44,609 bases of DNA from positions 78,030-122,638 of the forward strand of contig DAZE01000020.1 of the NCBI GenBank assembly GCA_002507175.1, written 5' to 3'. The translations under genes were made by a program, and so were the position numbers. The DNA is from Euryarchaeota archaeon UBA558. Lineage in GTDB: Archaea; Thermoplasmatota; Poseidoniia; Poseidoniales; Thalassarchaeaceae. Numbering within the stretch: the stretch's first letter is position 1; each line of letters begins with the position of its first letter. The notes below the pieces were generated by a model. It saw nothing but the letters and a program-made list of their open reading frames with translations. It was not told where the DNA came from and ran no database searches. Shown in pieces: positions 7,729 through 16,564 of the stretch.

Positions 7729-8829
7729 TCAGTATTGGTCATAGACCAGGTTGAGGGGAGTGTGCACAACTCCGCTTCCATGGCTGACCTTTCCGATGAT
7801 CTTGGTGCCGGGAATCCTTTCTGAGGCCCACTTCTCTATCCCTGTGGCCACTGATTGATCCACCACAAGTACCATTCCCATGCCCATGTTGAATACTCGA
7901 TGCATCTCCCAATCAGAAACCCGCCCTTCTGATGCGATCCACTCGAATTCAGGTTGAGGGTCGAGGGGATCTGCGATCAAGAACTGAACAGATTGATTCA
8001 GCCTCAGCAGATTGGAAAGCCCCCCTCCGGTTATGTGTGCGATTCCATGTATGCTCTCTCTTCTACAAATTGCCATGTCAGAGAATAGAAGCTCTACGAT
8101 CGGATCGACGTAGATTCTTGTCGGATTCAACAAGACGCTTCCAAGGTCCCCATGGTCAAACTCAACGGAACGGGACTCGTGCTCAGGGGAGAATGGGCAT
8201 GGTTCCGTCAGACTCACACCCGATTTGTTGACAACCTTTCGAACAAGGGAAAATCCATTAGAATGAATACCACTACTTGGGAATCCTATCAGAACGTCAT
8301 CTGGGCGGATTTCACTTCCAGCTATCGCCTTTCCAGACGGAAGCCATCCGAGTGCGGTCCCCGAGAGGTCCAACTCAGTCACGATCCCAGGCAGAGTTGC
8401 AGTCTCCCCTCCCGCCAAGGTGACGTTTGCGCGCATGCAAGCCTCGGAAAGAGACTCCCCAATCCGGCTATGTGCATCGTTCGATGGTGTAGGGACGGCG
8501 ATGTAATCCACAAATGCCAACGGCTCTGCGCCGACGCACAAGAGATCGTTGACATTCATTGCCACGCAATCCATCCCAACGCCCTCGTATCGGGAAAGTG
8601 AATTTGCTATCTGTAATTTCGACCCTACACCATCCGTCGCAAGTGCCAGCCAATTCGAGCCAAACTCGATTAGCCCTCCGAAACCACCTTGCAATTCAAC
8701 CGGGGCACCCTTCGTCCCCTTTTTTCTAGTAGAGTCAGCTAAGCTGTTGATCAGAGATGCCACCGCAGATGACTCAGCATCAATGTCCACTCCTGCACCA
8801 GAGTAGGTCATTCCACCCTCTCCGGTCAT
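7729..8829 (-). CDS. purM: Phosphoribosylformylglycinamidine cyclo-ligase PurM (AIR synthase)
   Basis: The product has 366 residues. It converts FGAM to AIR with ATP, the fifth step of purine synthesis. Family motifs in order: TYSGAGVDID at the N-terminus, a glycine-rich GGFGGLIEFG loop, LATDGVGSKLQIA, GMDCVAMNVNDLLCVGAEPLAFVDY, the GGETATLPG segment, and HITGGGLSNLLR. All core motifs are present and the length is normal. An in-frame ATG at 8811 fits the family N-terminus equally well. It lies upstream of trm1 on the same strand; about 200 nt separate it from the divergent transporter operon. Confidence 0.95.
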   Translation of the reverse strand: MTGEGGMTYSGAGVDIDAESSAVASLINSLADSTRKKGTKGAPVELQGGFGGLIEFGSNWLALATDGVGSKLQIANSLSRYEGVGMDCVAMNVNDLLCVGAEPLAFVDYIAVPTPSNDAHSRIGESLSEACMRANVTLAGGETATLPGIVTELDLSGTALGWLPSGKAIAGSEIRPDDVLIGFPSSGIHSNGFSLVRKVVNKSGVSLTEPCPFSPEHESRSVEFDHGDLGSVLLNPTRIYVDPIVELLFSDMAICRRESIHGIAHITGGGLSNLLRLNQSVQFLIADPLDPQPEFEWIASEGRVSDWEMHRVFNMGMGMVLVVDQSVATGIEKWASERIPGTKIIGKVSHGSGVVHTPLNLVYDQY

Positions 8830-8918
8830 GGTTCAGCCCAGAGTGGCAGGTTATTGATACCATCTCTGCATGTTGTCTGATCAGTGTAGATGTGGAAAAC
8901 CAGAGCGAGAATTCGTGC

Positions 8919-8933
8919 CGATAATCATTATCG
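8919..8933. promoter_or_regulatory. Perfect 15-nt palindrome, candidate operator
   Basis: CGATAATCATTATCG is a perfect dyad with 7-bp arms around one central base. It lies in the 200-nt divergent gap between purM and the amino acid transporter operon, about 100 nt before the binding-protein start. A dimeric regulator could bind it. It does not match the NrpR operator GGAA-N6-TTCC. The rest of the gap holds AT-rich stretches (AATAAATA near 8961, CTAAATAG near 8980) that could be TATA elements. Confidence 0.35.
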
Positions 8934-9029
8934 TTCGTTAAAATCAGTGACAATACATGGAATAAATACGGGGAGAGGAACTAAATAGAGACTATCAACT
9001 CATGAATACGCTAGGAGCGTGTGACGCTT

Positions 9030-10205
9030 ATGAAAACAACAAAAATAATTGCAACAATGATGACATTGAGTATGCTTGCGGCTGCTTTCGCAGGCTGCCT
9101 TGGTGGAGACGACGACGACGAAAAGACGACTGTGAAGATCGGTTTCCTAAACCCGATCACTGGAGACCTAGAGCCCAACGCTCCAGTGTTCAAGTGGAGC
9201 GCGGATCAGGCTATCGGAGATCTGACTGCCATGTACCCTGACTACAACTTCGAGTTGATAGAGGCGGACTCCGGATGTTCCGAGACCATGGCAGGCCCTG
9301 CTGCTCAGACCTTGGTCGACTCCGGTGTCTACGCTGTCGTGGGTGCGGCTTGCTCCGGTGCCTCTATGGCAGCCAACGCCGTACTGTCCGCTGCTGGGAT
9401 CCCAATGATCTCCTACGCGAGCACCAACCCAGGCCTATCGGACGCTTCAGCATACCCGATGTTCTACAGGAACGTGCCAAGCGATGCTATCCAGGGCCCA
9501 GCGGGTGCTGACATGATGACTGACGCTGGCGTCGCAGAAGGCGCCCTAGCAGTGTTCGCGATGACCAATGACTACGGCGCTGGACTCGCTGACGCGGTTA
9601 TCGACGCATGGGGATCTGACAAGCTTTGTGACGTCGGTCGCTACGATTACGCTCAGACGACCACAGACTTCGCAGCAATCGCAGAACAGATGGCTGCTTC
9701 CACAACCTGCACAGCTGTCTACCTATCATCCTACATTACCGATGCGGTCGCTATCATAGAGGCCCTGCATGAGGCAGAATGGGACGGTCACATCTTCGGC
9801 GGGGACGGCCCTGCTGGAGAGGGAATGTACACTGAGATGCAAGACGACTCACTGCTCAACGGCATGACCGTCACCCAGCCACGCGCTGGATCAAGCGCCG
9901 GCGACTTTAGCCAGCGCTATGACGACAACGCGCCATCCGGTGGCATCAAGGCATACGACCTGACCACCTACGATGGTGTCATGATGGTCGGCATGGCTGC
10001 TGTGAACCACAACGGCGTGTCAGCTGACGAAGGAATCAAGGCTACCGGTAACGGATACGCGGGCGCCTCGGGCGTCATCAACTTCCTCGACAACGGTGAC
10101 ATTGGCGGCAATGGATATGACATCTGCTCGTACGACGGCGTCGACCAGTACACCTGCTCGAAGTACTGGACAGCTGAGAACGGCGTAGCAACCGCAACCG
10201 CCTGA
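9030..10205 (+). CDS. livK: Branched-chain amino acid ABC transporter substrate-binding lipoprotein
   Basis: From the ATG at 9030 the product has 391 residues. It starts with a lipoprotein signal (MKTTKIIATMMTLSMLAAAFAGC) whose Cys23 should be lipidated, then an acidic DDDDE linker. The rest is a type I periplasmic-binding fold of the LivJ/LivK kind: VKIGFLNPITGDLEPNAP at the start, then AVVGAACSGASMAANAV and PMISYASTNPGLSD, typical of the ligand cleft. It captures branched-chain or related amino acids outside the membrane and delivers them to the fused permease downstream. A GTG at 9021 is an alternative start. AGGAG at 9013-9017 sits 3 nt before that GTG and 12 nt before the ATG, so the start is not settled. 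Codon use is GC-rich compared with neighbours, as expected for high expression. Confidence 0.9.
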   Translation: MKTTKIIATMMTLSMLAAAFAGCLGGDDDDEKTTVKIGFLNPITGDLEPNAPVFKWSADQAIGDLTAMYPDYNFELIEADSGCSETMAGPAAQTLVDSGVYAVVGAACSGASMAANAVLSAAGIPMISYASTNPGLSDASAYPMFYRNVPSDAIQGPAGADMMTDAGVAEGALAVFAMTNDYGAGLADAVIDAWGSDKLCDVGRYDYAQTTTDFAAIAEQMAASTTCTAVYLSSYITDAVAIIEALHEAEWDGHIFGGDGPAGEGMYTEMQDDSLLNGMTVTQPRAGSSAGDFSQRYDDNAPSGGIKAYDLTTYDGVMMVGMAAVNHNGVSADEGIKATGNGYAGASGVINFLDNGDIGGNGYDICSYDGVDQYTCSKYWTAENGVATATA

Positions 10206-10239
10206 GTCTAAGATCGATAAGATCTGGGAATTACGCAAC

Positions 10240-10273
10240 GCGCCGTGGTGGGCAATCCTGCCTACCACGGCGC
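10240..10273 (+). terminator. Strong hairpin between binding protein and permease
   Basis: A 15-bp stem (left arm 10240-10254, right arm 10259-10273) closes a 4-nt loop; the only non-Watson-Crick position is a G-U pair. It sits 35 nt after the binding-protein stop and 65 nt before the permease start. No T-run follows, so it is more likely an mRNA-stabilising or processing/attenuation hairpin than a simple terminator. Such hairpins commonly let binding proteins accumulate above the permease. Confidence 0.7.
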
Positions 10274-10338
10274 TTCACCTAATCCTCTAGCCGGTGTGCC
10301 GGCTCCATTCCACAGAAGCCAGATATCGGGGACGAAGC

Positions 10339-13300
10339 ATGATTCCACTCGAAAATGTTCGGAGCCGGTGGAGTCAACTCGAGAGATGGAAGCGCCGGTT
10401 ATTAGTCTCGGCATTCTTCTTCATAGAGTCCACGTCTGGATTGTTAGTACAGTTCGGGGTGCTGAACGGCATCGATTTCCTGTTGCTCGACAACTTGCCA
10501 ACCGACCTCGTCTGGCTACTTCAGACCTTTACCCTCATCTGCGTCGGATTCGGACTGGTCAAGATCGCATTCGATGACCTCAGTCCGGGCTGGACGCGCT
10601 CGTGTGTAATTGCCACATCTCCTATTCTTCTTTTCCTGTACGTCATTATGTCTCTCCACATCCTCTTGTTGGGGTTGGATACATCTGCAACGGTATTGAT
10701 CGACCTAGCATCACTGGGGACGAATACCCTGACCTGGTCCTCGACCTACCTCTCGATCGCAGTCGGGCTTACCCTTACCTACAGCGTCCAGAGGTATGGG
10801 AACTTTGCACAATCTGAGTTCTTCATGATAGGAATGTACGTCGGCGTAGCCCTGATGTGGACAGATTGGTTGTTTCCCCTGAATGAGATACCCTCAGATG
10901 GCCACCTTTCCTGGACCCTCTTCTTGTGGATGCTCTTTGGGGCATTCATCCTAACCGGTATAGCCGGCGTCATAATCGATCGTCTTGTCTACAAGGGCTT
11001 CAGAGACCGAAAAGCATCCCCAGACGTCATGATGATCGCCTCCCTTGGAGTCGCACTAGTCCTCAGGGCTCTCACATATCTCAGATTCGGTGGCTCCACC
11101 CAGAGATTCGTCCCAGATGCAGATTGGATGAAAGGAAGCCAATCATTCGAATTCCCCACTATACTTACTCGCCTCAACCTCGGTAAGAGGGACCTGGATC
11201 CGGAAGAGGTCTATACCTCGATTGACTGCACTGAGTTGGACTCCATACCAGCAGTCGACATCATCACCTCCACATGCGAGGGGGCAGCGCAGACCACGAA
11301 CTACGCCTACAACAACGCGTTCCTACCGATTGTCAGCTTCGCTACGGTCTTTATCCTCCTCGCCATTCTAACGAGGACTCGCCTGGGTAGGAGGATGAGG
11401 GCAGTCGCAGATAACCCAGAACTAGCAGCCAGCAGTGGAATCAACGTCGAGAGAGTCCATATGACGAGCTCCTTCCTTTCTGCAGGCATATCCGGTGTTG
11501 GAGGCGGTATTTTTGGCATAACCCTGCTCTTCAAACCCATCACGGCATTCTCCTTACTACTCCCATCTTTCGCAGTCATAGTGCTCGGGACCATCGGATC
11601 CTTACCGGGTGCGATAGCCGCTGCGGTCATTATCGGGTTCGTTCGGGCAGTTTCAGGACCGGTTCTGATCGGCATAGGGTACCCAATCGGACGGTCTGGA
11701 TACAGCGCTTTGGCCGAAGTGATGCCTTACGCAATAATAATTGCAATACTCCTCATAGTTCCAAAGGGCATTGGCGACGCGTATGACCGTTGGAAAATAG
11801 AGCGCCTCCGTGACAGAGCCAAGTCCATGGACCCCCCAGATCACCGTCTTTCAGCAATCCTGGGACTCCTTCTCGGCCCCTTCGGAGCACACCATTTCCA
11901 CCAGCGCAGAGCCGGACGTGGATTCAGCACACTCCTAGTGACATCCTCCGCCTTCTTCATCGGTAAGGCAACATCATTCATCCGAGATCACTCCTACCCA
12001 TCTGGCTCAGTGGTTGCCCCCGATAGCGTGGATTCGGGGATTGCGGCCCAATGGGCTTCTCTCATCGAGACCGAGCAATCAGTGATATCCATGATGGGGG
12101 CTATTGGTGACATACTCTGGCCTTGGGTCCCATTATTGGTTTGGGCATTCTGTTTGTATGAGTCCTATTTGATATTCAATAAACGATACAAAGACCCCAT
12201 TCAGTCACTCAAGGCGAGGTATCACTCATTACGCTCCAGCATATCAAGTCCGAGAGCCACATCCCGTGAAAAAGGCGACTTGCATACATTGAGGGATAGG
12301 ATCGAATACCTAAGAACCAACCTCGATAACAGGCTAACGACCGTAACAACCTCCATTGGAGCTTGGATGAGAGAGAGATCCGCATCAGCTATCAAGAGGG
12401 TCGGGGTCACAGAGGAGCGGAGAACCGAGTCCGGATCGAAATCTGCCTTCAGGATACTGATGGCGGTGCTTCTGCTTTTCGTAGTCTGGCTACCTGTGGA
12501 CCCAGCCTCCAACTTCATGTTCGCCAAGACTCTGCAGGTGTCCAACTTGGCTACCTTCCTCTCAATCTACCTCATACTGTCCCTCTCGCTCAACTTGTCA
12601 ACAGGGTACACAGGGCTCTTGAACTTCGGCGTGATTTTCTTCGCATCTATTGGGGCCATCGGAGTTGGAGTACTTACCGCCCCGAGCGACGTGGCAGGAT
12701 ATGGATGGCCAATCATCCCGGCCTTGATATTCAGCATGATCGTGGCCGCCATATCTGGTTGGCTACTCGCCCTACCGACAGCTCGATTGAGGGGCGATTA
12801 CTTCGCCGTTATCACGATCTCCCTGGGCGAGGTTGTCAGAATCCTCCTGTCAGGGGAACCTCTTCTAAAGACCGGCACCACTCAGGGTGCCATAGGAATT
12901 CAGAGGTTCCCTCAACCCCTCGAGCAATGGTGGTTCTGTGGCCGAGGTAGCAAATTAGACGCCAACGGCGTCGAGCTCTCTCCCTTCGCGTGCAAGAACG
13001 ATGAGACCATAGACAGCGTCGCCAGGACGATCGGCGAGATTCTCAACTTCGGCCAGCCCGCCCCCTACTACCTCCTCCTGGCGATTATAGGCCTGGTCTG
13101 CGTAGGAATCGTTTGGCGAATGCTCTCGATGTTGTACTCCTCCCCCTGGGGCAGGATCCTCCGTTCGATAAGAGAGGATGAAGACGTCGCACAACACCAT
13201 GGGCACGACGTTATGACCCACAAAGCCTCCGCACTCGCCCTCTCCGCTGCAATCGCCGCATTCGCTGGAGCATTGTTCGCGTGGTACCTCGGCTCCCTGC

Positions 13301-13818
13301 AACCCACATTCATGCAACCCTCAAGAACGACATTCCTGGTCTGGGCAGCCTTCGTCATCGGAGGGGCGGGGAACAACAGGGGCATGCTCGTCGGAGCGAT
13401 GATCATCACCTTGAACGAGTTCGTGATCAACAGACTCGTGGCAGCCCAGTCAAGCTCGAGCCAACCGCTTCATGAACTCGCTGTATCCATCGATACCGTT
13501 TTCGGATGGCTCGTCTCAGAACCATTCCAAGTCGCCCTCCTCATGCTGACTATATCCGTCATCGGGTATCTCTTCAAGAGAAACGCCATTGCTGAGTCGT
13601 CTGCGTGGATGGCTTCAGTGTTCCTGCTCATGGTATGGCTGCTCCACCAGCGATCCATCGACGAAGTCTTCAGGGGCGACATACAGGTCAACCTCGCTTA
13701 CGTCAAGGTATTGATCATCGGACTAATCATCGTGATATCCCTGAAGTTCAACGAGAGGGGCCTCCTCCCAGAGGTGCCATACCGACCTGAGAGGCCAAGT
13801 GGAGGTGATCCGTCGTGA
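10339..13818 (+). CDS. Fused branched-chain amino acid permease: LivH + TM2-like segment + LivM
   Basis: One reading frame of about 1159 residues from the ATG at 10339 carries both permeases of a LIV-type ABC importer. Residues about 1-490 are LivH-like: LSIAVGLTLTYSVQRYGNFAQSEF resembles the LivH entry motif, and VIVLGTIGSLPGAIAAAVIIG is the ATPase-contact region. Residues about 504-640 contain a TM2-like segment (GLLLGPFGAHHFHQRRAGRG) with further hydrophobic helices and a charged helical linker. Residues about 740-1110 are LivM-like (LSLSLNLSTGYTGLLNFGV; LRGDYFAVITISLGEVVRILL; FVIGGAGNNRGMLVGA). Bacterial systems encode LivH and LivM separately, each near 300-400 residues. An upstream ATG at 10294 would add 15 residues. 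The stop overlaps the first ATPase start. Confidence 0.9.
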   Translation: MIPLENVRSRWSQLERWKRRLLVSAFFFIESTSGLLVQFGVLNGIDFLLLDNLPTDLVWLLQTFTLICVGFGLVKIAFDDLSPGWTRSCVIATSPILLFLYVIMSLHILLLGLDTSATVLIDLASLGTNTLTWSSTYLSIAVGLTLTYSVQRYGNFAQSEFFMIGMYVGVALMWTDWLFPLNEIPSDGHLSWTLFLWMLFGAFILTGIAGVIIDRLVYKGFRDRKASPDVMMIASLGVALVLRALTYLRFGGSTQRFVPDADWMKGSQSFEFPTILTRLNLGKRDLDPEEVYTSIDCTELDSIPAVDIITSTCEGAAQTTNYAYNNAFLPIVSFATVFILLAILTRTRLGRRMRAVADNPELAASSGINVERVHMTSSFLSAGISGVGGGIFGITLLFKPITAFSLLLPSFAVIVLGTIGSLPGAIAAAVIIGFVRAVSGPVLIGIGYPIGRSGYSALAEVMPYAIIIAILLIVPKGIGDAYDRWKIERLRDRAKSMDPPDHRLSAILGLLLGPFGAHHFHQRRAGRGFSTLLVTSSAFFIGKATSFIRDHSYPSGSVVAPDSVDSGIAAQWASLIETEQSVISMMGAIGDILWPWVPLLVWAFCLYESYLIFNKRYKDPIQSLKARYHSLRSSISSPRATSREKGDLHTLRDRIEYLRTNLDNRLTTVTTSIGAWMRERSASAIKRVGVTEERRTESGSKSAFRILMAVLLLFVVWLPVDPASNFMFAKTLQVSNLATFLSIYLILSLSLNLSTGYTGLLNFGVIFFASIGAIGVGVLTAPSDVAGYGWPIIPALIFSMIVAAISGWLLALPTARLRGDYFAVITISLGEVVRILLSGEPLLKTGTTQGAIGIQRFPQPLEQWWFCGRGSKLDANGVELSPFACKNDETIDSVARTIGEILNFGQPAPYYLLLAIIGLVCVGIVWRMLSMLYSSPWGRILRSIREDEDVAQHHGHDVMTHKASALALSAAIAAFAGALFAWYLGSLQPTFMQPSRTTFLVWAAFVIGGAGNNRGMLVGAMIITLNEFVINRLVAAQSSSSQPLHELAVSIDTVFGWLVSEPFQVALLMLTISVIGYLFKRNAIAESSAWMASVFLLMVWLLHQRSIDEVFRGDIQVNLAYVKVLIIGLIIVISLKFNERGLLPEVPYRPERPSGGDPS
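13801..13809 (+). promoter_or_regulatory. Strong Shine-Dalgarno sequence for the LivG-like ATPase
   Basis: GGAGGTGAT matches the 3' end of archaeal 16S rRNA over nine bases. It lies inside the permease coding end, 5 nt before the GTG at 13815. It supports the GTG start and translational coupling with the permease. Confidence 0.75.
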
Positions 13819-14606
13819 AAACACCCGCCCTGCGTGTCGATGGCCTCAGGAAGGAGTTCGGTGGCCTCGTTGCCGTGAAGGATGTCTCGTTTGACGTTCA
13901 GGAGGGTGAATTCATCGGTCTTATCGGCCCAAACGGATGTGGCAAATCCACAACCTTCAACTGCATCTCCGGACTACTAGAACAGACTGAGGGCAGGGTC
14001 GAGGTCTTTGGGACCGATGTATCGAAGATGCGACCGGACCAGATCCAGAACCTCGGAATGACCAGGACCTTCCAGCATACCAGGCTCTGGCGCGAGATGA
14101 CCGTCATCGAGAACCTACTTGTCCCCCCGAGGAACCAGTTCTCACCGAGTTTCCTCGACGTAGTGAGGTTAGGTCGCTCACATCCATCTGAGGTCGACAG
14201 GCTCGAGAGGGCGTTCCAGGTGCTCGACCAACTCGAGGTACCTCACATGGCGCACAACCTCGCCAGCGAGCTCTCGGGCGGCCAAAGCAAACTTGTCGAC
14301 ATCGGACGATCAATGATGGGGGAACCACGCCTCCTACTCCTCGACGAGCCCGTCGCCGGGGTGGCAGGCCCGCTGGCGATGAAGATATTCTCGAATCTGC
14401 GAAACATTGTCTCAGAGACTGGAATCTCAGTACTGATTATTGAGCATAACATGGATTTCATCCTGAGACAAGGCGTCGATAGGATAGTCGTCATGAACGA
14501 GGGTGAGATACTCATGGTCGGGACACCTGATGAAGTAAGGTCAAACAGAGCGGTCATAGAGGCATATCTGGGATCAGATGGCCAAGGCGGGGGTGTCAAG
14601 AAATGA
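13815..14606 (+). CDS. livG: Branched-chain amino acid ABC transporter ATP-binding protein (LivG-like)
   Basis: The product has 263 residues and is a complete ABC ATPase: Walker A GPNGCGKST (residues about 36-44), Q-loop region TFQHTRLW, signature LSGGQ, Walker B LLLLDEPVAG and switch histidine IIEHNMDF. The LivG-specific insertion after the Q-loop (MTVIENLLVPPRNQF) and the DEPVAG Walker B end identify it as LivG rather than LivF. It starts with GTG overlapping the permease stop. Cytoplasmic; it powers import together with the next gene. Confidence 0.94.
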   Translation: MKTPALRVDGLRKEFGGLVAVKDVSFDVQEGEFIGLIGPNGCGKSTTFNCISGLLEQTEGRVEVFGTDVSKMRPDQIQNLGMTRTFQHTRLWREMTVIENLLVPPRNQFSPSFLDVVRLGRSHPSEVDRLERAFQVLDQLEVPHMAHNLASELSGGQSKLVDIGRSMMGEPRLLLLDEPVAGVAGPLAMKIFSNLRNIVSETGISVLIIEHNMDFILRQGVDRIVVMNEGEILMVGTPDEVRSNRAVIEAYLGSDGQGGGVKK

Positions 14607-15322
14607 CCCGCGTATTGGATGTCAAGGGCCTCACCGGCGGTTACGGATCTGTGCAGATACTGTATGGCATCGACATGCACATCGATGAGGGCGAGTTTGT
14701 GACGATAATCGGCCCAAATGGATGTGGGAAGTCTACGTTCATCAAAGCCATATTCGGTATTGCCGATTACTACGAGGGACAGGTAAGCTACAGGGAGAGG
14801 AGAATCTCTGGGATGCGGACCGATCAGTTGGTTAATCTCGGCATCGCATACGTTCCTCAGGTGAACAACGTCTTCCCCTCGCTCTCCGTTGAAGAGAATC
14901 TCCAGATGGGGGGAAACTCACTATCTGGGAACATCCTCTCACAGCGCATCGAGCGAGCCTTAGACATGTTCCCGGACCTCCGATCGAGGGAACATGACTT
15001 GGCAGCATCCCTCTCAGGGGGCGAACGCCAGATGCTAGCAATCTCACGGGCCCTCATTTCAGATCCAAACTTCCTGCTCTTGGACGAGCCCACGGCTGCA
15101 CTTTCGCCGTTGTACCAGCAACAAATCATAGAGAGGATTGACGCTCTGAGGGAACAGGGCATAACCGTACTCATCGTTGAGCAGAACGCGAGATTGAGTC
15201 TTGCCAGATCTGATAGAGGATATATCATGTCCAATGGCAAGGTCGTCCACACAGGGGATGCAAAGGACATCTTGTCCGACCCGGAAATTGGAAAGTATTT
15301 CCTAGGCACCCATGACGATTAG
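14603..15322 (+). CDS. livF: Branched-chain amino acid ABC transporter ATP-binding protein (LivF-like)
   Basis: The product has 239 residues, the normal LivF size. Walker A GPNGCGKST, the LivF-type segment GIAYVPQVNNVFPSLSVEENL, signature LSGGERQMLAISRAL, Walker B LLLDEPTAALSP and switch segment VEQNARLSL are all present. The ATG overlaps the stop of livG (ATGA), with a GGGGGTG purine run upstream. It ends the transporter operon; its stop codon directly abuts the stop of the convergent esterase gene, leaving no terminator space. Confidence 0.94.
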   Translation: MTRVLDVKGLTGGYGSVQILYGIDMHIDEGEFVTIIGPNGCGKSTFIKAIFGIADYYEGQVSYRERRISGMRTDQLVNLGIAYVPQVNNVFPSLSVEENLQMGGNSLSGNILSQRIERALDMFPDLRSREHDLAASLSGGERQMLAISRALISDPNFLLLDEPTAALSPLYQQQIIERIDALREQGITVLIVEQNARLSLARSDRGYIMSNGKVVHTGDAKDILSDPEIGKYFLGTHDD

Positions 15323-15928
15323 TCAGTCAACTACCATGGAAACAACATCCCGCAGCAACTCTAGACTCTCCGCCAACCTATGCCCATCGTCGACCTCTAC
15401 GATTTCGACGAGTGGTGAGGATCTCATGAACACCCGAGAGCTTTCAATCGGCACCACATCATCTCGGAGTCCATGTAATATGACTGTCCTGTGATTCACT
15501 TCAGGCCAACTCAAGCGACGAGCATCTTCCATAAATGACCATGGAATTGGCACGTCTTCTTCCCACCCTGGCGGAAGGAAGGTCTTGACCCCGGCTTTCT
15601 TCCACTCCTCCAATTCAGAATCACCAATTTGCCTCGACAGGGTATCATATACTCCAAATGCAGGTGCCAAGAGGACCAGTCGTAGATCTTCTGAATGCCC
15701 CTTCACCGCATTTGCAATCGCAAGCCCACCGAACGAGGATCCCATCAGCAAATCAAAGGGCCCATTATTGTCGATGGCCTCCCTCACAGTCCTGACTTGG
15801 GATGACAATTCCCACCCGTTTCGCCTCATCTCCAGACTGATCACTTCCCAACCCAGTTCATTTTGCATATATTGTGGCTTTGTACCGCCCGGGAAGCTCC
15901 ATAGCCCATGACAAAACAACACGCGCAA
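15323..15928 (-). CDS. YqiA-like alpha/beta-hydrolase (esterase)
   Basis: The product of 201 residues is a compact alpha/beta-hydrolase. It begins MRVLFCHGLWSFPGGTK, with HG as oxyanion loop. The nucleophile elbow is GSSFGG (serine near residue 84), the likely acid lies in GLRDDVVPIESS and the histidine in DDGHRLAES. Size and motif arrangement match the YqiA/UPF0227 group of intracellular esterases. No signal peptide is present. The natural substrate is unknown. It is preceded by the PPC-domain gene on the same strand (12-nt gap), so the two may be co-transcribed. Confidence 0.75.
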   Translation of the reverse strand: MRVLFCHGLWSFPGGTKPQYMQNELGWEVISLEMRRNGWELSSQVRTVREAIDNNGPFDLLMGSSFGGLAIANAVKGHSEDLRLVLLAPAFGVYDTLSRQIGDSELEEWKKAGVKTFLPPGWEEDVPIPWSFMEDARRLSWPEVNHRTVILHGLRDDVVPIESSRVFMRSSPLVEIVEVDDGHRLAESLELLRDVVSMVVD

Positions 15929-15940
15929 GTTCCGACCTCC

Positions 15941-16471
15941 CTATCGCTGATCGAATTCAAGCCCGAGGAGCTCGACCCCCTCCAACGGGCAACGCGTCAT
16001 CGAAGCATGTTCCATTACCCTAATGTGGATCTCTGCAACAACATGGACTGTCGATTGAAACATATGCCCGGCATGAACATTGTTGTCATCGTCCGACCAA
16101 CAACAGTGTATGTGGGTGAACGCCTCCCCCGATTGTTTCCTAGCCACATTGCCGGACAAGCTAACTAATTCGGAAGGTCGATCCAACATTCGCCTCTGGT
16201 ACACCCCATCTTCATCCATGAATCCATACAGGTTGTCTCGAGTTCGGCCTATACCGCTCGTGATCGCCGCAGCATCGAAACCGAGATCGTCTGCTAGCAT
16301 TTTCAAGGCCGCATGTATCTCTTCGCCGGGATCGAGCCTAACGAACAGATCACTATCAGAGCGTGTGTAGTCCACGACGTAACGAGTATGATCAAGTCCC
16401 TCAAGTTTCCCCACTCGGAGAACAAGTGAAATTCCTGCAAAAGAAGACAAAGCGAATTTGAGTGAATGCAT
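15941..16471 (-). CDS. PPC/DUF296-domain protein
   Basis: The product has about 176 residues from the ATG at 16471. The segment FVRLDPGEEIHAALKMLADDLG opens a PPC (plants and prokaryotes conserved, DUF296) domain, followed by AAAITSGIGRTRDNLYGF. A likely metal site is HIHCCWSDDDNNVHAGHMF, with the HxH and GH spacing of the family. Prokaryotic members are stand-alone trimers without an AT-hook, and their function is poorly defined. The frame extends upstream to 16564, but that leader would abut the divergent mcm start and lacks family similarity. It lies just upstream of the YqiA-like gene. Confidence 0.75.
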   Translation of the reverse strand: MHSLKFALSSFAGISLVLRVGKLEGLDHTRYVVDYTRSDSDLFVRLDPGEEIHAALKMLADDLGFDAAAITSGIGRTRDNLYGFMDEDGVYQRRMLDRPSELVSLSGNVARKQSGEAFTHIHCCWSDDDNNVHAGHMFQSTVHVVAEIHIRVMEHASMTRCPLEGVELLGLEFDQR

Positions 16472-16564
16472 GCTTTTCCACCGGAAACAAGGGGGTGTAG
16501 GAACCCATCCGGTTTCTTCATAGGCCTCCAGCGCCGGGGGCGAAAGACCGATCGAGGAAACCAC

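Noticed and set aside
16466..16564. Longer MCM start
   Set aside because: The extra 33 residues are arginine- and proline-rich, overlap the divergent PPC leader, and precede a good ATG at 16565.
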